DNA of 10,086 nt from Pedosphaera sp. GTDB lineage: Bacteria; Verrucomicrobiota; Verrucomicrobiae; Limisphaerales; Pedosphaeraceae. Of this stretch, positions 7,161 to 10,086 are shown piece after piece. The notes beneath the pieces were generated by a model. The model was not told the origin of the DNA and did no database searches. It was given only the letters and a program-made list of their open reading frames with translations. The stretch lies in the NCBI GenBank assembly GCA_028293265.1, contig JAQGPB010000131.1, forward strand, positions 1 to 10,086. Direction: 5' to 3'. Every line of letters starts with the position of its first letter. Within the stretch, counting starts at the first letter, position 1. The translations under genes and the position numbers were made by a program.

Positions 7161-9272
7161 TTACAAGGCCAGTTGTTCCCCCTCCAGCTTTCGCAACCGT
7201 TGGGTCAACAGATTCAAAAACAACCCGACATCAGTCACCACCCCGACCGATTCGACCGAGCCGCGATCACTCAATTTCGTCACGACCGCCGGGTTGATGT
7301 CCACACACACCAGCCTCACTCCCGCCGGCGTCATGTTGCCGACGCCGATGGAATGCAGCATCGAGGACAACATCAGAATCAGGTCCGCGCCTTTCAACAG
7401 GCGCGTGTAATCTTCCTGCGCCTTGATCAAATCCATCTGCGTATCCGGCAGCGGCCCGTCATCGCGGATGGAACCGGCGAGCGAAAACGGCACGCCCTTG
7501 CGCACGCACTCGTAAAAAATTCCGCTCGTCAACACGCCCTGCTCGACCGCCTTCGCAATGCTCCCACAACCGCGAATCGTGTTGATCGCCTTGAGATGAT
7601 GCCGGTGACCGCCTTCGACGCTGCTGCCCAATTTCAAATCCACGCCGAGCGAAGTTCCCATCAACGACTGCTCGATGTCATGCACGCCAATCGCATTTCC
7701 ACCGAGCAACGCCTGGACATAGCCTTCGCGCACGAGCCACGCGAGATGTTCGCTGCCGCCGGTGTGAATCACCACCGGACCCGGCACCACCACAATCCGT
7801 CCGCCTTGTTCGCGGATGCGATGCATCTCCCACGAAATCTGGTCCACCAGCAATTCCACGCGCCGCTCGCTGGAGACGCCCGCGCCCATGAATGAAAATT
7901 CATGCTCCGCTTCGGCGGTGCCGCGCACGTCGCGCGACTCGGTCTTGCGCACGGTGCGAACGCCCTGGCTGCCCACGACCACCTGCTCGCCCGTTTTCAA
8001 ATAGCGGAACAAAGTGCAGCGCGCGGTCTTCTGTTTTTCGTCCACCACAATCACACCATCCATGCGCTGGTCCGGCACGCGCAACCATTTGCCGCCGACC
8101 CGCACTTCGGTGGGATAAATTGTCGTGGCCATGAAATCCTCCGGCGCGACACCGGCCTGCGTCGCGGTTTTCAACTCCGCATCCTGCTCCTGCTTCGGCC
8201 CCGTCACCGCACCGAGCTCGATCATCTGGCCCATGATTTTGTCGAGCACCTCCTCCGACGGCGCAGAGATGCGGATGTCCGCGTTGGAAGTGCTTTGCCG
8301 CTGTTTGCCCAGGTTGAAATGGAGGATTTGAAAACTGCCGCCGCTCTGCACGGTCAATTCCAGCGCGCGGTCGAGCAGCCCCGAATCGAGCAGATGCCCC
8401 TCAAGTTTCAACTCGCGGCTCTGCACGGACGTGACCGACTTGGAGCGCGGCAGCGCAGGTTCGGTCAGGCGCAACGTCAGGCATTTGGCCGCGCCGCCCG
8501 CTTTCATAAATTCGTTCAAAGGCGTTTCGATCACTTCGAAACCCGCCGCTTCCAGCCGGGTCCGCAACGCCACGCTGAGCTGGTTCACGAAAAGTTTTTT
8601 GCCTAGATTCACCGCGTTGCAGGCGAACCTCGCCGCGTCGGCTTCATCAACCACGATGCGTTTTTCCGCCGGCACGCGCTGTTCGATGAGGCGGTTCGAG
8701 TAGGCATCGAACGCTTGCGGATAATAAAGCAGCCAGCCGTCCTCCAACGGACAGAAACAGGTGTCGAGATGATAAAACCGCGGATCAATCAGGCGCAACG
8801 AAACGACCTCGAGGTTCAGCCATCGCGCGATATGCGGGTGCGAATCCAGCTCGCTGCGAAAACCATAGCCGGCCCACAGACATTCGCCTGCACGGTCCAG
8901 CAACGCATCCCCGGCTCCTTCAAACGGCAAATCCGCCGGCAGTTCAAAAACCTCAAAGCCCTGCTTCTTAAACCATTTCTTGAAATGCGCCTCCTCGCCC
9001 TGCCGTTCGCGATGGAGAAAACGGCTGAGGACAAATTTCTTGCCCACCACGAGACCCGCGTTGGCGGTGAAAACCATGTCCGGCAAACGCGGCTGCGGCG
9101 CGATGCGTTCCACCTCCGCATGCTTTTCCAGCAACGCGCAAAGCCCCTGCCATTGCGTCACCGCCGCTTCGTGCGATGACTTGTGAATGTTCCCCTCCAT
9201 CCAGGGATTGATCACATAATCCACTTCATACAAATCCGGCGGGCACATCAGAAAGCGCGCGTTTAATTTCAT
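7161..9272 (-). CDS. argZ: Bifunctional arginine dihydrolase / ornithine cyclodeaminase (ArgZ/AgrE type)
   Basis: A 703-aa cytoplasmic two-domain enzyme expected to convert arginine to ornithine, CO2 and two NH3, and then ornithine to proline and NH3. Residues 1-270 form an amidinotransferase/dihydrolase fold. It shows Asn22 ('VINPWM'), Asn71 ('MVFTANAG'), Glu118 and Asp122 ('FEGAGDALL'), His168 and Asp170 ('FYHLDTCFCPLE') and the nucleophile Cys264 ('GGAAKCLTLRL'). As I recall, the catalytic residues of the cyanobacterial enzymes carry these same numbers. Residues about 286-355 are the LOR/SDH conserved region ('LEGHLLDSGLLD'). Residues about 490-690 are the TIGR00300/archaeal-type ornithine cyclodeaminase domain, with 'GGNAIGVHD' (524-532), 'IRGCGSIAKAV', 'SIRDDGPLPDT' (601-611), 'HSIGVGNMTP' and the NAD-site-like 'LVCVDINPAVVTKL'. 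Length and domain order match the cyanobacterial proteins. Databases often call such genes 'TIGR00300 family protein'. It is divergent from the membrane-protein gene across 196 bases. Confidence 0.9.
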   Translation of the reverse strand: MKLNARFLMCPPDLYEVDYVINPWMEGNIHKSSHEAAVTQWQGLCALLEKHAEVERIAPQPRLPDMVFTANAGLVVGKKFVLSRFLHRERQGEEAHFKKWFKKQGFEVFELPADLPFEGAGDALLDRAGECLWAGYGFRSELDSHPHIARWLNLEVVSLRLIDPRFYHLDTCFCPLEDGWLLYYPQAFDAYSNRLIEQRVPAEKRIVVDEADAARFACNAVNLGKKLFVNQLSVALRTRLEAAGFEVIETPLNEFMKAGGAAKCLTLRLTEPALPRSKSVTSVQSRELKLEGHLLDSGLLDRALELTVQSGGSFQILHFNLGKQRQSTSNADIRISAPSEEVLDKIMGQMIELGAVTGPKQEQDAELKTATQAGVAPEDFMATTIYPTEVRVGGKWLRVPDQRMDGVIVVDEKQKTARCTLFRYLKTGEQVVVGSQGVRTVRKTESRDVRGTAEAEHEFSFMGAGVSSERRVELLVDQISWEMHRIREQGGRIVVVPGPVVIHTGGSEHLAWLVREGYVQALLGGNAIGVHDIEQSLMGTSLGVDLKLGSSVEGGHRHHLKAINTIRGCGSIAKAVEQGVLTSGIFYECVRKGVPFSLAGSIRDDGPLPDTQMDLIKAQEDYTRLLKGADLILMLSSMLHSIGVGNMTPAGVRLVCVDINPAVVTKLSDRGSVESVGVVTDVGLFLNLLTQRLRKLEGEQLAL

Positions 9273-9294
9273 ACTGGCCTAAATTACGCCAATC

Positions 9295-9323
9295 ATTCTA
9301 ACGCCGCAATGAAGCCGTCCCCA
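9295..9323 (-). promoter_or_regulatory. Candidate promoter for argZ
   Basis: On the minus strand, TAGAAT (9300-9295; five of six bases match TATAAT) lies 17 bases after TGGGGA (9323-9318; only three of six match TTGACA). It would give a leader of roughly 15-20 bases before the ATG at 9272, with AGG a few bases upstream of the ATG as the only Shine-Dalgarno-like bases. Support is the -10 box and its position only. Confidence 0.25.
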
Positions 9324-9415
9324 TACGTTTGGAGGCTTGACAGTTCGCAGCCTGGTTCGGTCGCGATCAATGGTTGAAAGAAGCAGGTTGCGCTGTTTCA
9401 ATCCAATTCGTGACT

Positions 9416-9421
9416 TATAAA
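9416..9421 (+). promoter_or_regulatory. Candidate -10 box for the membrane-protein gene
   Basis: TATAAA in an A/T-rich pocket, 47 bases upstream of the ATG at 9469. No good -35 hexamer is found at 16-18 bases. The short leader has no Shine-Dalgarno motif near the ATG. Confidence 0.22.
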
Positions 9422-9468
9422 TTTCAGCGGAGCGGGAACGCAATCTTAATGACGAACCGCCTCACAAT

Positions 9469-9987
9469 ATGAAAACGCTTTTACGCCGCTACTTGGTCTT
9501 GCTGACGCTCGCCTTTTGGATGGGCGGATTCACTTTTTACACCGGCATTGTCATCCGCATCGGCGGTCAGGTGTTGGGCGGCGAGCGCGACGTCGGCTTC
9601 ATCACCCAGCAAGTCACCAACTGGCTGAACTGGATTGGCGTTCTGGCGTTGGTCATTCTCGCCTGGAGCACCTGGCTGGAACGCCGGGGAACTCCGCGCC
9701 TGCTCCTGGTTTTTTCCTGGGTGTCGCTGTTGGCCACACAGTTGAATCTTTTTCGCGTTCATTCCGTACTCGACCAACTGCTCGATATTGACACCCACAA
9801 AATCCACGGTCCGATGGCGACGTTCTTCCACTGGCATCGCATCTACCTGATCATCGCCACCGCGCAATGGCTCGCCGCGCTCGCTTATCTCTGGATCGCC
9901 CTCGTCCTGTGGCGACAAACGGACCGACAGGCCGCGCAAATCAATTCACCCGCGCCACAAAGTAACGCTACGACGCTGCAACGTTGA
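9469..9987 (+). CDS. Four-helix integral membrane protein of unknown function
   Basis: A 172-aa protein with four predicted membrane helices: about 7-29 ('YLVLLTLAFWMGGFTFYTGI'), 54-70 ('NWIGVLALVILAWSTWL'), 76-95 and 124-147 ('RIYLIIATAQWLAALAYLWI'). Both ends probably face the cytoplasm, since basic 'LLRRY' precedes helix 1 and 'WRQTDRQ' follows helix 4. Polar residues near the membrane that may matter are Gln47-Gln48 with Asn51 and Asn54 ('TQQVTNWLN'), Arg96 with His98 ('FRVHSVLDQLLD'), and His121 and His123-Arg124 ('FHWHRIYL'). The paired histidines could bind a metal or haem, but this is speculation. I recognise no named family; a DUF4149/TMEM205-like fold is possible. The last residues ('SNATTLQR') are encoded by a degenerate 8-bp tandem repeat that also contains the stop codon, so the natural C-terminus may have been changed by repeat insertion. 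Confidence 0.75.
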   Translation: MKTLLRRYLVLLTLAFWMGGFTFYTGIVIRIGGQVLGGERDVGFITQQVTNWLNWIGVLALVILAWSTWLERRGTPRLLLVFSWVSLLATQLNLFRVHSVLDQLLDIDTHKIHGPMATFFHWHRIYLIIATAQWLAALAYLWIALVLWRQTDRQAAQINSPAPQSNATTLQR

Positions 9988-10016
9988 AACATGTAACGCT
10001 GTAACCTTGCAATGCC
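9962..10016. repeat. Degenerate 8-bp tandem repeat across a stop codon
   Basis: Seven consecutive units can be read: GTAACGCT, ACGACGCT, GCAACGTT, GAAACAT (one base short), GTAACGCT, GTAACCTT and GCAATGCC. The consensus is about GnAACGCT. The array begins inside the last codons of the membrane-protein gene, includes its TGA (9985-9987), and fills nearly all of the 31-base gap to the mnmE stop. It is not palindromic overall and does not look like an intrinsic terminator. Confidence 0.7.
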
Positions 10017-10018
10017 CC

Positions 10019-10086
10019 TCATTTCCCAATGCAAAACTGGCTGAAAATCGAGTCCAGCAAATATTCCGTCGTCGTCTTGCCTACAA
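10019..10086 (-). CDS. mnmE: MnmE (TrmE) tRNA-modification GTPase, C-terminal fragment
   Basis: Only the last 21 codons and the TGA stop (10021-10019) lie in the window, and the rest is beyond the right edge. The peptide is 'VGKTTTEYLLDSIFSQFCIG' plus a final Lys. The ending 'EYLLDSIFSQFCIGK' matches the highly conserved MnmE C-terminus, whose F-C-[IV]-G-K motif holds the invariant cysteine (Cys451 in E. coli). MnmE works with MnmG to modify uridine 34 in the wobble position of certain tRNAs. The fragment is convergent with the membrane-protein gene, 31 bases between the stops. It is too short for an ORF finder, but the terminal motif is distinctive. Confidence 0.88.
   Translation of the reverse strand, partial: VGKTTTEYLLDSIFSQFCIGK

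Larger units (their letters stand above)
9273..9468. other. Divergent intergenic region between argZ and the membrane-protein gene
   Basis: A 196-base stretch without a gene, which should carry promoters for both divergent genes. Candidates are the -10-like TAGAAT on the minus strand (9300-9295) and TATAAA on the plus strand (9416-9421). A perfect TTGACA at 9337-9342 on the plus strand has no matching -10 box at 16-18 bases. No arginine-regulator-type inverted repeat stands out by eye. Confidence 0.45.

Noticed and set aside
6948..8606. Long plus-strand open frames (6948-7895 and 7902-8606) over the argZ C-terminal half
   Set aside because: His/Arg-rich translations with no motif, antisense to a well-supported enzyme with conserved residues.
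9337..9342. Perfect TTGACA as a promoter -35 box
   Set aside because: No -10-like hexamer occurs at 16-18 bases downstream (the bases there are GC-rich), so it is not supported as a promoter on its own.

Overview
The window reads as an ordinary chromosomal stretch of a GC-rich bacterium, most likely a member of the Verrucomicrobia (PVC group, Pedosphaera/Limisphaerales-like). The clues are the exported Trp-rich, YXWGXW/DUF6600-like protein with its N-terminal helical domain, the LysM-tailed anchored protein with a 'GCPEQTIRDII' segment, and the near absence of Shine-Dalgarno motifs in front of the genes. The phylum assignment is inference, because no marker gene is present at full length. I see no phage, IS, CRISPR, rRNA or tRNA.

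Layout. At the left edge is the C-terminal part of a plus-strand type I phosphodiesterase/nucleotide pyrophosphatase (ends 889). It converges on a run of six minus-strand genes. In transcription order these are: a 703-aa arginine dihydrolase/ornithine cyclodeaminase fusion of the ArgZ/AgrE type (9272-7161); a secreted Trp-rich protein (6939-5080); a membrane-anchored LysM protein (4984-3650); a DUF2007-like protein with a zinc ribbon (3398-2907); transaldolase (2796-1798); and a membrane-anchored alpha/beta hydrolase (about 1731-895). On the right a plus-strand four-helix membrane protein (9469-9987) diverges from the arginine gene. It converges on the last codons of mnmE, of which only the 21-residue C-terminus lies in the window (10086-10019).

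How the genes relate. The arginine enzyme should take arginine to ornithine and then to proline with release of ammonia, a nitrogen-recycling route. Transaldolase belongs to the non-oxidative pentose phosphate pathway. The Trp-rich and LysM proteins look like cell-envelope parts and may be co-transcribed. Transaldolase and the hydrolase are close enough to share a transcript. The remaining neighbours have no obvious pathway link.

Non-coding structure. The two strongest unexplained signals are a long imperfect palindrome of about 116 bp between the LysM and DUF2007 genes (3481-3596), and a degenerate 8-bp tandem repeat (consensus about GnAACGCT) that runs through the stop codon of the membrane-protein gene (9962-10016). 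No stretch longer than 300 bases lacks a gene. I did not find a clear novel multi-gene system here.
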